A stretch of 58,023 nt of DNA from a bacterium (GTDB taxonomy: Bacteria; Bacillota; Clostridia; Lachnospirales; Lachnospiraceae): positions 1-58,023 of the forward strand of contig JAMPCE010000015.1 in assembly GCA_023666335.1 (NCBI GenBank), given 5' to 3'. A program made the translations under genes and the position numbers. The notes under the pieces were generated by a model. The model was not told the origin of the DNA. It saw only the letters and a list, made by a program, of their open reading frames with translations, and made no database searches. This document shows positions 33,767 through 42,676 of this stretch, piece after piece. The number at the start of each line of letters is the position of its first letter. Within the stretch, counting starts at the first letter, position 1.

Positions 33767-35128
33767 TCAGATGAATTTCATCTTTTTGACCATGTTGACA
33801 AATTCCTGATTGTTCCTGGTCTTGGCAAACATATCCACGACCCGCTCCGCCGCCTCGTCCGCTTTCATTCCGTTCAATGCCTTGCGGATGATATTGATGG
33901 CTTCCAGCTCATCGGTATTTAAGAGCAGATCCTCTCTTCTGGTGCTGGATTTCGGGATGTCGATTGCCGGGAACACCCGCTTTTCGGAGAGTTTGCGGTT
34001 TAGTACCATCTCCATATTACCGGTGCCCTTAAACTCCTCATACACCACGTCGTCCATCTTACTGCCCGTCTCCACGAGCGCCGTCGCCAGAATGGTCAGG
34101 CTGCCGCCCTCGCGCATATTGCGGGCAGCGCCGAAGAAGCGCTTGGGCATATGCAGCGCCGCCGGATCGAGACCGCCCGAAAGGGTACGCCCGCTGGGCG
34201 GAACGACCAGATTGTACGCGCGGGTCAGGCGGGTGATGCTGTCTAAGAGGATCACAACGTCCTTTCTATGTTCCACTAAGCGCTTCGCGCGCTCGATCAC
34301 CATCTCCGACACACGCTTGTGGTGCTCGGGAAGCTCGTCAAATGTGGAATAGATCACTTCCACGTTCGGACCTGCGATCGCCTCCTTGATATCCGTTACT
34401 TCCTCGGGCCGCTCGTCGATCAGCAGGATGATCAGGTGGGAATCCGGCGCACTCTTCGTGATGGATTTCGCCACTTCCTTTAACAGGGTGGTCTTACCGG
34501 CTTTCGGCGGCGACACGATCATACCTCTCTGTCCCTTGCCGACCGGGCTCATCAGATCCATGATCCGCATAGCCACAGTGCATCCCGGCGTCTCAAGCCT
34601 CAGCCTTTCATCCGGAAAGATGGGCGTCATATCTTCAAAATTTTGTCGGCGCATCGCCACATCCGGCGCGTAGCCGTTGATGGTCTTTACATAGAGAAGC
34701 GCGCTGAACTTTTCATTCTGGGTCTTGATCCTAGTATTGCCCTCCAGAATATCGCCCGTCTTTAAGCCGAACCGCCGGATCTGACTCGGCGCCACATAGA
34801 CGTCGTTCTCGCCCGGCAGATAGTTTTCGCAGCGGATAAAGCCGAAACCGTCCGCCATCACTTCCAAAATGCCGCTGGCAGTAATGCCGCTGTCGAGCTC
34901 CGAGGGGAACTTCTCCTCCTCTCCCGACTGCTCTCTTCTTGCGGGTGCGTTTGCGGGAACGACAGACTTCACGGCTACTTCTTTCCCTGCCGCCTTGTCC
35001 TTCTCGTCTTCCGCCAGCATCGCTTCCACGATCTGCGCTTTTTTCATGGTCGAGGTGCCCTTGATGCCCCTCGCCTTAGCGATCTCCTTTAAGTCTATAA
35101 GCGCAAGCGATTCATACTTTTCTCTCAT
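33767..35128 (-). CDS. rho: Transcription termination factor Rho
   Basis: 453 residues. A SAP-like N-terminal domain ([18 protein letters not shown]) is followed by a charged linker and the cold-shock-like RNA-binding domain ([22 protein letters not shown]). The RecA-type ATPase shows Walker [14 protein letters not shown] and Walker [11 protein letters not shown]. The hexamer translocates along RNA and releases transcripts. AGGAGG lies 5 bp before the ATG. The rho-rpmE-DUF1385-prmC-prfA order is a conserved clostridial cluster. Confidence 0.97.
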   Translation of the reverse strand: MREKYESLALIDLKEIAKARGIKGTSTMKKAQIVEAMLAEDEKDKAAGKEVAVKSVVPANAPARREQSGEEEKFPSELDSGITASGILEVMADGFGFIRCENYLPGENDVYVAPSQIRRFGLKTGDILEGNTRIKTQNEKFSALLYVKTINGYAPDVAMRRQNFEDMTPIFPDERLRLETPGCTVAMRIMDLMSPVGKGQRGMIVSPPKAGKTTLLKEVAKSITKSAPDSHLIILLIDERPEEVTDIKEAIAGPNVEVIYSTFDELPEHHKRVSEMVIERAKRLVEHRKDVVILLDSITRLTRAYNLVVPPSGRTLSGGLDPAALHMPKRFFGAARNMREGGSLTILATALVETGSKMDDVVYEEFKGTGNMEMVLNRKLSEKRVFPAIDIPKSSTRREDLLLNTDELEAINIIRKALNGMKADEAAERVVDMFAKTRNNQEFVNMVKKMKFI

Positions 35129-35220
35129 AAATTCCTCCTGTGATAAGCACCGTACTCTTTCGTCTGGGGATTTCTTGCCTGATCCGACTTAGAAATAGGA
35201 TTCTTCCATTCGTATTTGTC

Positions 35221-35226
35221 ATTATA
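35221..35226 (-). promoter_or_regulatory. -10 box probably belonging to rho
   Basis: TATAAT on the - strand in the 253-bp divergent gap. The hexamer 17 bp upstream (TTTCTA) is a poor -35, so only the -10 is supported. Confidence 0.35.
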
Positions 35227-35297
35227 CACCATTCTTTTCAAAATAGAAAGCCCTTTTTTCTGAAAATCAGAACAAAATTGGAACAAAGAACTGCAAG

Positions 35298-35327
35298 TTG
35301 ACAGTTTGGCGGATAGGAGCGTAATAT
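35298..35327 (+). promoter_or_regulatory. Promoter of the malic enzyme gene
   Basis: TTGACA (35298-35303), 18-bp spacer, TAATAT (35322-35327). The ATG follows at 35382. Confidence 0.5.
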
Positions 35328-35381
35328 GGAAACAGACAAGAAATCGCGGTTTACACTGTCGCAACGAAAAGAGGTACTCTT

Positions 35382-36536
35382 ATGACAACAAACGAAAAAG
35401 CGCTCATGCTCCATGAACAGTGGCGCGGAAAACTGGAAACTGTCTCCAAAACACCCGTCCGGACACGCGAGGATCTTTCCCTCGCCTACACCCCCGGCGT
35501 CGCCGAACCGTGCAAAGTGATCGCAGACGACCGGGAAGCGGCATACACCTACACCTGGAAATCTAACACGGTAGCCGTGGTATCGGACGGCAGCGCGGTC
35601 CTGGGGCTCGGCAACATCGGTCCGCACGCCGCTATGCCCGTAATGGAGGGAAAGGCTGTCCTGTTCAAGGAATTCGGCGGCGTAAATGCCGTGCCGATCT
35701 GTCTGGATACGCAGGACACCGAGGAGATCATCAAGGCTGTGACCTGGCTTGCGCCCGGCTTTGGCGGCATCAATCTGGAGGACATCAGCGCGCCCCGCTG
35801 CTTCGAGATCGAGGAACGGCTCAAGGAGATCCTTGACATCCCCGTCTTTCACGACGACCAGCACGGCACCGCCATCGTGGTGCTCGCAGGCATCATCAAC
35901 GGCTTAAAAGTTGTCCATAAGAAAAAGGAGGACTGCAAGGTGGTCGTAAACGGCGCGGGCAGCGCAGGCATCGCGATCACCAAACTTCTTCTGACCTACG
36001 GCTTTCCCAACGTGGTGCTGTGCGACAAGGTCGGCATCGTCGGCAAAGACACGGAGGGGCTCAACTGGATGCAGAAAAAAATGACGGAAGTGACGAATCT
36101 AAAGAACGAGACCGGAACGCTCGCGGATGCGCTGCGGGGCGCGGATATCTTCGTGGGCGTCTCTGCGCCGAATATCGTAACACCCGATATGGTATCCTCC
36201 ATGAACCGCGATTCCATCCTTTTCGCTATGGCAAATCCCGTTCCCGAGATCATGCCGGATGCGGCAAAGGCGGCAGGCGCGCGGGTGGTCGGCACGGGAC
36301 GTTCCGACTTTCCCAATCAGGTCAACAATGTGGTGGCTTTCCCCGGCATCTTTAAAGGCGCCCTCGAAGGGCGCGCCGTGCAGATCACCGAGGAGATGAA
36401 ACTCGCCGCCGCGCACGCCATCGCAGGGCTTGTGCCGGACAACGAACTTTCCGAGGACAACATCATGCCCGAAGCTTTTGATCCCAAGGTAGCGGAAGTG
36501 GTCGCGGAAGCGGTGAAATCCCACATCAAACGCTAA
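35382..36536 (+). CDS. Malic enzyme
   Basis: 384 residues, the short bacterial form. It oxidatively decarboxylates malate to pyruvate with NAD or NADP. Motifs: SLAYTPGVAEPCK, SDGSAVLGLGNIGPHAAMPVMEGK, metal-binding region VFHDDQHGTAIV and the Rossmann loop NGAGSAGIA. After the Rossmann strand comes LCDKVG; I do not assign the cofactor from this. It is followed 25 bp later by the DUF4364 gene on the same strand. Confidence 0.93.
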   Translation: MTTNEKALMLHEQWRGKLETVSKTPVRTREDLSLAYTPGVAEPCKVIADDREAAYTYTWKSNTVAVVSDGSAVLGLGNIGPHAAMPVMEGKAVLFKEFGGVNAVPICLDTQDTEEIIKAVTWLAPGFGGINLEDISAPRCFEIEERLKEILDIPVFHDDQHGTAIVVLAGIINGLKVVHKKKEDCKVVVNGAGSAGIAITKLLLTYGFPNVVLCDKVGIVGKDTEGLNWMQKKMTEVTNLKNETGTLADALRGADIFVGVSAPNIVTPDMVSSMNRDSILFAMANPVPEIMPDAAKAAGARVVGTGRSDFPNQVNNVVAFPGIFKGALEGRAVQITEEMKLAAAHAIAGLVPDNELSEDNIMPEAFDPKVAEVVAEAVKSHIKR

Positions 36537-36561
36537 GAAAACGAAACCCAAAGGAGCGACC

Positions 36562-37077
36562 ATGAAGCAGGATCCTCTGACACTCTACAAACTGATCACG
36601 CTCTATATGCTCGACCGCGTCACTTTCCCGCTGACAAAGGCGCAGATCGGCGACTTTCTCTTAGGGCATGATTACACAAACTTTCTGACGCTGCAACAGG
36701 TGATCGCGGAGCTGATCGACGCGGAACTGATTCGCGCCGCTTCCCGTAGAAACCGCACTTATCTGGAAATCACGAGCGAGGGAAAAAGCACGCTCTCCTA
36801 CTTCGAGAACCGCATCGGCGACCCTGTCAAGGAGGATATCGCCGCCTTTTTTGCAGAGCACGAGATGGAGATGCGCAGCGAATCCTCGATCATGGCGGAT
36901 TACGATAAATCGACCTCAGGGGAATACGAGGCGCGTCTTCTGATCAAAGAAAAGGACGTGACAATGGTGAACCTCACCCTGTCCGTCCCCGATGAAGATA
37001 CTGCCGCCGCGATCTGCGCCAACTGGCAGCAAAAATGTCAGAACATCTATCAATATCTGGTCTCGCAATTATTCTGA
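36562..37077 (+). CDS. DUF4364 protein
   Basis: 171 residues. The N-terminal half resembles a winged helix (LTKAQIGDFLLGHDYTNFLTLQQVIAELIDAELI, with SRRNRTYLEITSEGKSTLSYF following). The C-terminal half is alpha/beta and ends NIYQYLVSQLF. DUF4364 is a clostridial family of presumed regulators. It is probably cotranscribed with malic enzyme (25-bp gap). Its stop lies within a perfect palindrome at the convergent junction with the DUF5722 gene. Confidence 0.88.
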   Translation: MKQDPLTLYKLITLYMLDRVTFPLTKAQIGDFLLGHDYTNFLTLQQVIAELIDAELIRAASRRNRTYLEITSEGKSTLSYFENRIGDPVKEDIAAFFAEHEMEMRSESSIMADYDKSTSGEYEARLLIKEKDVTMVNLTLSVPDEDTAAAICANWQQKCQNIYQYLVSQLF

Positions 37078-37089
37078 CACATGTGTCAG
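37074..37089. other. Perfect palindrome at a convergent gene junction
   Basis: CTGACACATGTGTCAG is a 16-bp perfect inverted repeat covering the DUF4364 stop and the last codon of the DUF5722 gene. It has no T tract, so it is not a typical terminator. It resembles the TGACACGCGTGTCA palindrome upstream of the lacI-type gene. Confidence 0.5.
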
Positions 37090-38990
37090 TGTCTGGATAT
37101 GATCTGATCCCAGCTGGAAACGCCGATGACCCGCAGGGCAAAATCCGTATACTCCGCCGCCTGCGGGGTGTCCACATACTTAAACGCCTCGTAGATGGAC
37201 TTGCGGCCGCCGCCCACCGTACAGATCCCCAGCGCCAATCCCTGCGCCACCTCTTCCGGCGCGTCCGTCTCTCTGGAAAAGAGCATACTGTCCACATACT
37301 GATTGGCTTCGATGACCTTGTAGGCATAGACAAAGGAAGCCGACTGCAATTCCTGCCCCTGCGAGGAGGTGTAGCCCATCTCGCTCAAGATCAGGTGACG
37401 CACTTGTCCGTCGTCCGTCAGCATCTCCGGCTTTTGCAGATAATCCGTGAGCACATGCAGATTCTTGATGGTGATCACGGGGGTCGTCTCCGTCTCCAAT
37501 ACATAGGACGCCGCCCTGCCGCCGCTGCTCCACGCCTTTGCGCTGGTCAGCGGGTAATTGTAAGGGTGCTGCGCCAGCCCCCAGTCAATATTCCCCTCCG
37601 CTTTCAGATTGCGGTTGAACTCGTCCAAAATGTCCTTGGAAGCGTAGCCGCTTTTGGAGTAAAGGCTCTTTCCCCATTGCTGGTCCAGCGATATGTATAA
37701 TCTGGCGTTGCCGTTCACGCTCAAGATCGCATTGTAAAAGATGCGGAACGCCCTGGCATACTCGTCCACATAGCTTGCCGTATCCATGTACTCGATGTAG
37801 TTCCACTCGCTTCTGGCATTGATCTCGTTGGCAATGACCCAGTTCATGACCTTTCCATGCCCCGTACCGGAATAGCGGTTTGCCAGAAAAGAGGCGATGG
37901 CTGCTATGGCTTCCGTGCCGCTCGCATCCGTGGCATTGAACGCATAATAGGGCGCGTGGCCGCCTGAACGGGCTTTTGGGTGAATCAGCTCCGAAAGGGA
38001 AGATCGGTCGTTTAAGACAATGGCTGTCGTGATGATCCCCCTGTTTGTGAGGGAGGTAAAGATATAGTCGTACTCCGCGATGATCTGCCCGTTAAAGGCG
38101 TAAGTCTTTCCATTATAAGTATAGTAGACCGTCGGATAGTAATCGTTGCTTGTAGGACCGAGGATCCTGCTCAGAGGAATGTTATAAGCCGCATGCCTTA
38201 CCCCCAGATCGTCCAATTCCGTAGTCGCGAGTTTCTCCGGATCCACGAGCAGCCCTTTTTTTGATTTTGTATCGCCGAAAGACGGCATATATTTGGCGAT
38301 CGCCTCGGGATTCGTGATATAGTGCGGTCTGGTGATGGGCAGATAGGCGCCGTCCTTTTTGACCGCCACGACAAATTTGGAAAACAGGCGGGAACTTGCC
38401 GTATTGTAGTTTAGATTGACCGAGAAAGTCAATTCCACATCCTTCTGGTCTTCGATGATGTATTCGCTGGCTGCAAGATCCGTCTGGTAGGTCTTTTCCT
38501 CGAAAAGGTAATAGTAGCCGTCGTCACTGACCGCAAGGTCCTTTGCTTTCATGGCAATGTCGATCTTTCCGGTCTCCGTGTTGATCAGGCAGCTCTCGAT
38601 CGTAGCAAAATCCGCCGCATTTTCCGCCGTGACCTCCACTTCTTTCGGTCTCTTGCGGATGCCCTCTATCATATAGCGCGCCGCATCCACCAGCGCCTGC
38701 GTGGTGTCTTTTCCGGCGTTTTTCCGAACGCTCTCTTTTCGGTGCTGCGTCCTTGCGTACTCGGCAAGCTCCACAGCCTCCATATGTACCATAGCCTCTA
38801 CCACCGCCGCCTCGGCTTTGATCTGCTCCGCGTGCATGGTCGCCGTGTAACCCGCAAATCCGCCGGCTCCGGACAGTACAAGAGCGCAGAAAAACAGAAA
38901 GAGCCATTTCCTCCCTCTCCCCGTTCTGCGCTTTTTCACAGTCTTATCTGCCGTTGTCTTTGCTTCGTCCGCTCTATCGGCTGTTCCCAT
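37086..38990 (-). CDS. DUF5722 membrane-anchored protein, probable glycosidase-like barrel
   Basis: 634 residues. One membrane helix at about 27-47 (WLFLFFCALVLSGAGGFAGY) anchors an extracytoplasmic protein. A beta-rich N-terminal part of about 200 residues is followed by a region typical of DUF5722 (ILGPTSNDYYPTVYYTYNG onward). In that region WVIANEINAR and HLILSEMGYT are placed like the acid/base Asn-Glu and the nucleophile Glu of clan GH-A hydrolases; this catalytic role is inference. It follows the polysaccharide deacetylase gene by 88 bp but has its own promoter. Confidence 0.78.
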   Translation of the reverse strand: MGTADRADEAKTTADKTVKKRRTGRGRKWLFLFFCALVLSGAGGFAGYTATMHAEQIKAEAAVVEAMVHMEAVELAEYARTQHRKESVRKNAGKDTTQALVDAARYMIEGIRKRPKEVEVTAENAADFATIESCLINTETGKIDIAMKAKDLAVSDDGYYYLFEEKTYQTDLAASEYIIEDQKDVELTFSVNLNYNTASSRLFSKFVVAVKKDGAYLPITRPHYITNPEAIAKYMPSFGDTKSKKGLLVDPEKLATTELDDLGVRHAAYNIPLSRILGPTSNDYYPTVYYTYNGKTYAFNGQIIAEYDYIFTSLTNRGIITTAIVLNDRSSLSELIHPKARSGGHAPYYAFNATDASGTEAIAAIASFLANRYSGTGHGKVMNWVIANEINARSEWNYIEYMDTASYVDEYARAFRIFYNAILSVNGNARLYISLDQQWGKSLYSKSGYASKDILDEFNRNLKAEGNIDWGLAQHPYNYPLTSAKAWSSGGRAASYVLETETTPVITIKNLHVLTDYLQKPEMLTDDGQVRHLILSEMGYTSSQGQELQSASFVYAYKVIEANQYVDSMLFSRETDAPEEVAQGLALGICTVGGGRKSIYEAFKYVDTPQAAEYTDFALRVIGVSSWDQIISRH

Positions 38991-39037
38991 AGGGGTTTCC
39001 TTTTCTCATACAGATCTGCCTGTCCGCATATGCGGCA

Positions 39038-39075
39038 GTACAACCATTGTACTATATTACCGGCGAAAAGTCCAA
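39038..39075 (-). promoter_or_regulatory. Promoter and operator-like repeat of the DUF5722 gene
   Basis: TTGGAC (39070-39075), 18-bp spacer, TACAAT (39046-39051). The inverted repeat GTACAA-CCA-TTGTAC (39038-39052) covers the -10, and the perfect palindrome CCGCATATGCGG lies just downstream at about 39024-39035. Confidence 0.5.
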
Positions 39076-39078
39076 TCC

Positions 39079-39861
39079 CTAGTTCAAAATGATCTCATCC
39101 ACCGTCACAAACTCGTAACCCTGCTTTTCCAGAAGATCCACGATCTCAAGGGCTGCCGTCACACTGGAGGGATACGCGTCGTGCATCAGGATGATCGCAT
39201 TTTCTTCCGCCCGGTCCGTGACCTTTTTCACGATCCCCTGCACATTGTCGCTGCACCAGTCCAGCGGGTCGATCGTCCAGAGCACGGGAAGCATCGTAAG
39301 CTCCGTCTCCAATTCTTTATCCCAGCTCCCGTAGGGCGGACGCACAAACGCCGTCTCCTCCCCCGTGATCTCTAAGAGCAGCTCATTGGTCTTTACAAGT
39401 TCCGCCTTAAAAGCCTCCCGATTGTTCTTGTTAAGCTGGAGGTGGCTGTAAGTATGATTGCCGATCAGATGCCCCTCCTCCCGAATCCGTTTCACCAGCT
39501 CCGGATAGCTTTCAGCCTGCTTTCCCATCAGAAAAAAAGTCGCTTTCGCCTCCCGTTCTTTCAAGCCGTCCAAAAGCTGCGGCGTATAGACGGGATCCGG
39601 TCCGTCATCGAACGTGAGCGCGATCTTTGTGTGCTCCGGCTCTTCCTCTTCATTCATAACACCCGTTATTTGTTCATTGATCCCGCCCGCTTCCTCCCGA
39701 TGCACCATCATGCCGAATCCGCTAAGGAGCGCCGCGCACAAAAGAAGCGCCGCACCCGCAAACACCCTGTCTTTCCCATTTCCCACAGGACAACACCCGT
39801 TATTCTTTCTTATTCTCATATATATGCCGATGTATGCCCGCAGATTCCGACAGCCGCTCAC
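39079..39861 (-). CDS. Polysaccharide deacetylase (NodB domain)
   Basis: 260 residues from a GTG at 39861 that overlaps the histidine kinase stop as GTGA, a classic coupling arrangement; an ATG at 39819 is the alternative. One membrane helix lies at about 33-52. The NodB motifs are complete: TFDDGPD (metal Asp pair), HTYSHLQL (metal His pair), RPPYGSWD, WTIDPLDW and LMHDAYPSS. It should deacetylate peptidoglycan or another surface glycan. Its operon with a two-component system suggests envelope-stress control. Confidence 0.9.
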   Translation of the reverse strand: MSGCRNLRAYIGIYMRIRKNNGCCPVGNGKDRVFAGAALLLCAALLSGFGMMVHREEAGGINEQITGVMNEEEEPEHTKIALTFDDGPDPVYTPQLLDGLKEREAKATFFLMGKQAESYPELVKRIREEGHLIGNHTYSHLQLNKNNREAFKAELVKTNELLLEITGEETAFVRPPYGSWDKELETELTMLPVLWTIDPLDWCSDNVQGIVKKVTDRAEENAIILMHDAYPSSVTAALEIVDLLEKQGYEFVTVDEIILN

Positions 39862-40997
39862 AGCGGGAGCCGGATCTGAAACGCTTTCGTATAGCCCCCG
39901 CCAAAGTTCTGATTCAGCACAAGCTTTCCCCCGTGCATCTCCACGATCTTTTTGGCGATCCCGAGACCGAGTCCGCTGCCGCCCGTGGAAGTCCGCGCCC
40001 GATCCGCTCTGGTAAACGGGTCAAAGATGTGTTCGGCAAAAGCAGGATCGATCGGTTCCCCGTCGTCCGCCACCGTGATCTCGCCGTCTGACAGACGTAC
40101 CAGCGCCCGTCCGCCCTCTTTCCCGTAGCGGAGCGCGTTTGTGAGCAGATTCGTGATTGCCCGCCCGAGCTGCAATCTGTCCATCACAAACGCCGCGTCC
40201 TCTTCTTCTATTTCAGTAACGACTGTTATTTTTTTCTCTTCAAAGTCCGCATAGAGGAGGGCTGTCATCTCCCGCAAAAGTTCCGCCAGATCTCCCTGCT
40301 CTTTGTGCAGGGTAAACCCTTCGCTGTCCAGCTTCACATACTCAAACAGAAGCGTGAGCAGTTCGTCCATCCGCAGAGACTTCTGATAGATCACGTCCAG
40401 ATATGCCTGCCGCTTTTCCGCCTCCACCACGCCCTCCGACAAGGCTCTGCTGTAGCCGCAGATTGTGGTGATCGGCGTCTTGATGTCATGGGCGATATCC
40501 GACAGGAGGAGACTTCGTCGCCGCTCAAATGCCTGCTGCTGTTCCTTTTCCTCCTCCAGAAGCTCGTTCATCTTCTTTGCCACCATGCGGCAGTAAAAGA
40601 AAGCGCCTGCCAGATAGGGCGCCATCCGCAATTCCAACAGGATCAGGACGATCCAGAACAGGGCAAAGCGCAGGATGCGGCTCATGATCGAACCGTCATA
40701 AGCGGCGTTCACACCGATCTGAAAGCCCCATCCGCTGCCGTCGATCACGCTTTTTACCCATTCCGAGATCCCGCTTGGCAGAAGATCGACAAAAAAATAA
40801 AATAACAGGTGTAATAAATCCGCGACCACGCTGCCGTCGCTCACAAACCGGATATCCAGATACGAGAGGAGACGATACAACAGGGGAAAACCGATAATAT
40901 TATAGAAAATGTTGAGCAGCTCCCCGCACACATACATGACCGCCATCAGGACGAGAAAGCGCCCGATCAAAAACCACCTCAGATTCTGTTTGCTCAT
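39858..40997 (-). CDS. Sensor histidine kinase
   Basis: 379 residues from the ATG at 40997. Two membrane helices (about 5-30 and 100-120) flank a short extracytoplasmic loop. The H box is LLLSDIAHDIKTPITTICGY, the N box AITNLLTNALRYG, and the G box GSGLGLGIAKKIVEMHGGKL. VanS/BceS-like kinases that sense cell-wall damage have similar organisation, but the signal is unknown. It is 10 bp downstream of its response regulator and translationally linked to the deacetylase gene. Confidence 0.92.
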   Translation of the reverse strand: MSKQNLRWFLIGRFLVLMAVMYVCGELLNIFYNIIGFPLLYRLLSYLDIRFVSDGSVVADLLHLLFYFFVDLLPSGISEWVKSVIDGSGWGFQIGVNAAYDGSIMSRILRFALFWIVLILLELRMAPYLAGAFFYCRMVAKKMNELLEEEKEQQQAFERRRSLLLSDIAHDIKTPITTICGYSRALSEGVVEAEKRQAYLDVIYQKSLRMDELLTLLFEYVKLDSEGFTLHKEQGDLAELLREMTALLYADFEEKKITVVTEIEEEDAAFVMDRLQLGRAITNLLTNALRYGKEGGRALVRLSDGEITVADDGEPIDPAFAEHIFDPFTRADRARTSTGGSGLGLGIAKKIVEMHGGKLVLNQNFGGGYTKAFQIRLPL

Positions 40998-41007
40998 AGG
41001 CGTTTTC

Positions 41008-41703
41008 TCACTCCTTCTCCATGCGGTAGCCAAGCCCCCGGATGGTGGTGATGTATTCTTTGCCGTCGTGGGCGAGCTTCGCGCGCAGCTTCGAGATGCA
41101 CACCATCACGTTATTGTCGGAAAGCATATAGTTTTCTTCCCAGCCCGCCTCGAAAAGCAGCTGCTTGGTAAACACTTTGCCGGGATGTTCCATAAAGAGT
41201 TTCAGGATGCGGAATTCCACGGAGGTCAGTTCGATCCGTTCTCCCTTTCGGTACAGGAGACAGGCATCCTGCTCCAGACGCAGATCTCCCAGCGTCAGCA
41301 CGCCGTCCCCGGCTCCCGCCTTTTCTCCCGCACCGAGCGCGTAAAACCTGCGCAGATTCGATTTCACGCGCGCCACAGCCTCCAGCGGGACGAAAGGCTT
41401 CGTAATATAATCGTCCGCGCCCAGATCCAATCCCAGGATCTTGTCCGAATCCCCGCTCTTTGCCGAGAGCATGAGCACCGGAAGATTGTTGCTCTCCCTG
41501 ATATTGCGCAGGATCCGATAGCCGTCTAAGCCCGGCATCATGATGTCAAGGATCGCCAGATCGATCTTTTCCGTTTTTAACAGGCGGTCGGCGGTAAGCC
41601 CGTCCGCCGCCTCCACGATCTCGTATCCCTCTTTTTCCAGATACAGGCGGAGCACGTCGCGGATCTCCGCCTCGTCGTCTGCCACTAAGATTCTATATGC
41701 CAT
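41008..41703 (-). CDS. Response regulator, OmpR/PhoB family
   Basis: 231 residues from the ATG at 41703 (AAAGGAAA upstream); the longer frame overlaps the DUF975 gene and is not used. Receiver: acidic pair ADDEAEI, phospho-acceptor Asp in LAILDIMMPG, and the lysine in YITKPF. The winged-helix DNA-binding domain ends KLRAKLAHDGKEYITTIRGLGYRMEKE. It is the partner of the adjacent kinase and probably binds the CTTAAR half-sites upstream of the operon. Confidence 0.94.
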   Translation of the reverse strand: MAYRILVADDEAEIRDVLRLYLEKEGYEIVEAADGLTADRLLKTEKIDLAILDIMMPGLDGYRILRNIRESNNLPVLMLSAKSGDSDKILGLDLGADDYITKPFVPLEAVARVKSNLRRFYALGAGEKAGAGDGVLTLGDLRLEQDACLLYRKGERIELTSVEFRILKLFMEHPGKVFTKQLLFEAGWEENYMLSDNNVMVCISKLRAKLAHDGKEYITTIRGLGYRMEKE

Positions 41704-41726
41704 ATGAAATTTCCTTTCGCGAGCAG

Positions 41727-42575
41727 TTACTCTGTGACAGTTTGCGGCAGCGCATCGGTAACATGCGTTATTTTTAGTTCGTCGTAGAGCGCCGCGAACG
41801 TCAGATTGCGGTACGGATTCACATAGAAGACTTCCACGATGCCGAGCGTGAGCGCGCCCAGAAGGTCCCAGAGGATAAACGACAGCCCCAGCACGAAAGC
41901 TTTCCATTTGTTGCCGTCCATCATATCACGGCTTTTGTCAAGCGCCTCACGGCAGTCCATATCGGGCGTTTCCGAGAGAATATACGGCACCATGAGGTAC
42001 TGGTACATCTTTACGATGCCCGGGATGATGAACAGAAGTGTCCACAGCACGGTATAGAGGTCGCGGCAGAACATGACTTTCACCACATTTTTGTAGGAGT
42101 GATCGTAAGCGTAAGCGACCTCCTTTACCTGCGCCGCGTCCTCGATACTCTTCCGCATAAAACGCTTCCCGCCCACATCAAAGGGGTTGATGAGGAAAAT
42201 GTCCGCCGCCACAACGACCGCCAGCAGAACGATGACCGCGATTAGAATGACGCATGCCACAACAACGCCCGCAACGATTTCATCCGCGCCGACCTTAAGA
42301 CCGGTCTTCCCCAGTTCGATCTCATCTCGTCCGATTATTATCGATGCGACCACATCCGCTTCGGGCAGCCCCGGTTCGCCGTCCACGACAACGACCTCGT
42401 CCGCCACGCTCTCCGCCATTCCGTCGTCCGAGTTCTTCCAGACTTTCGTGGAAAAATTGTAGCCGCCTGCCTCACAGCCAAGCAGCATGAGGAGCGCCGA
42501 CACCAGCACCAGCTTCCAATAGTTTCTCTGTAGGGCTTCCTTTGCCCGTTCTTTTAATTTTCTTCTCGTCCACAT
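41727..42575 (-). CDS. DUF975 membrane protein
   Basis: 282 residues. The N-terminal WTRRKLKERAKEALQRNYWK followed by a membrane segment is the DUF975 signature. Several more helices follow, with a loop (AYAYDHSYKNVVKVMFCRDLYT). Function is not known; the family is common in clostridial envelopes. It is the first gene of the operon with the response regulator, kinase and deacetylase, 23 bp before the regulator. Confidence 0.85.
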   Translation of the reverse strand: MWTRRKLKERAKEALQRNYWKLVLVSALLMLLGCEAGGYNFSTKVWKNSDDGMAESVADEVVVVDGEPGLPEADVVASIIIGRDEIELGKTGLKVGADEIVAGVVVACVILIAVIVLLAVVVAADIFLINPFDVGGKRFMRKSIEDAAQVKEVAYAYDHSYKNVVKVMFCRDLYTVLWTLLFIIPGIVKMYQYLMVPYILSETPDMDCREALDKSRDMMDGNKWKAFVLGLSFILWDLLGALTLGIVEVFYVNPYRNLTFAALYDELKITHVTDALPQTVTE

Positions 42576-42617
42576 GATTTTTTCCCTCCTTTTATGCTGT
42601 CAGGATAGCACGCCATC

Positions 42618-42656
42618 CTTAAAGGAAAAGAGGTTCTGTCTTAAGCTAACCTTAAA
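42618..42656 (-). promoter_or_regulatory. Phased CTTAAR half-sites upstream of the DUF975 operon
   Basis: CTTAAA at 42618, CTTAAG at 42640 and CTTAAA at 42651 start 22 and 11 bp apart, so all three lie on one face of the helix. OmpR/PhoB-family regulators typically bind direct repeats with 11-bp phasing. The adjacent response regulator is the obvious candidate. Confidence 0.5.
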
Positions 42657-42676
42657 ATGCCAATGATGAAAATCTC

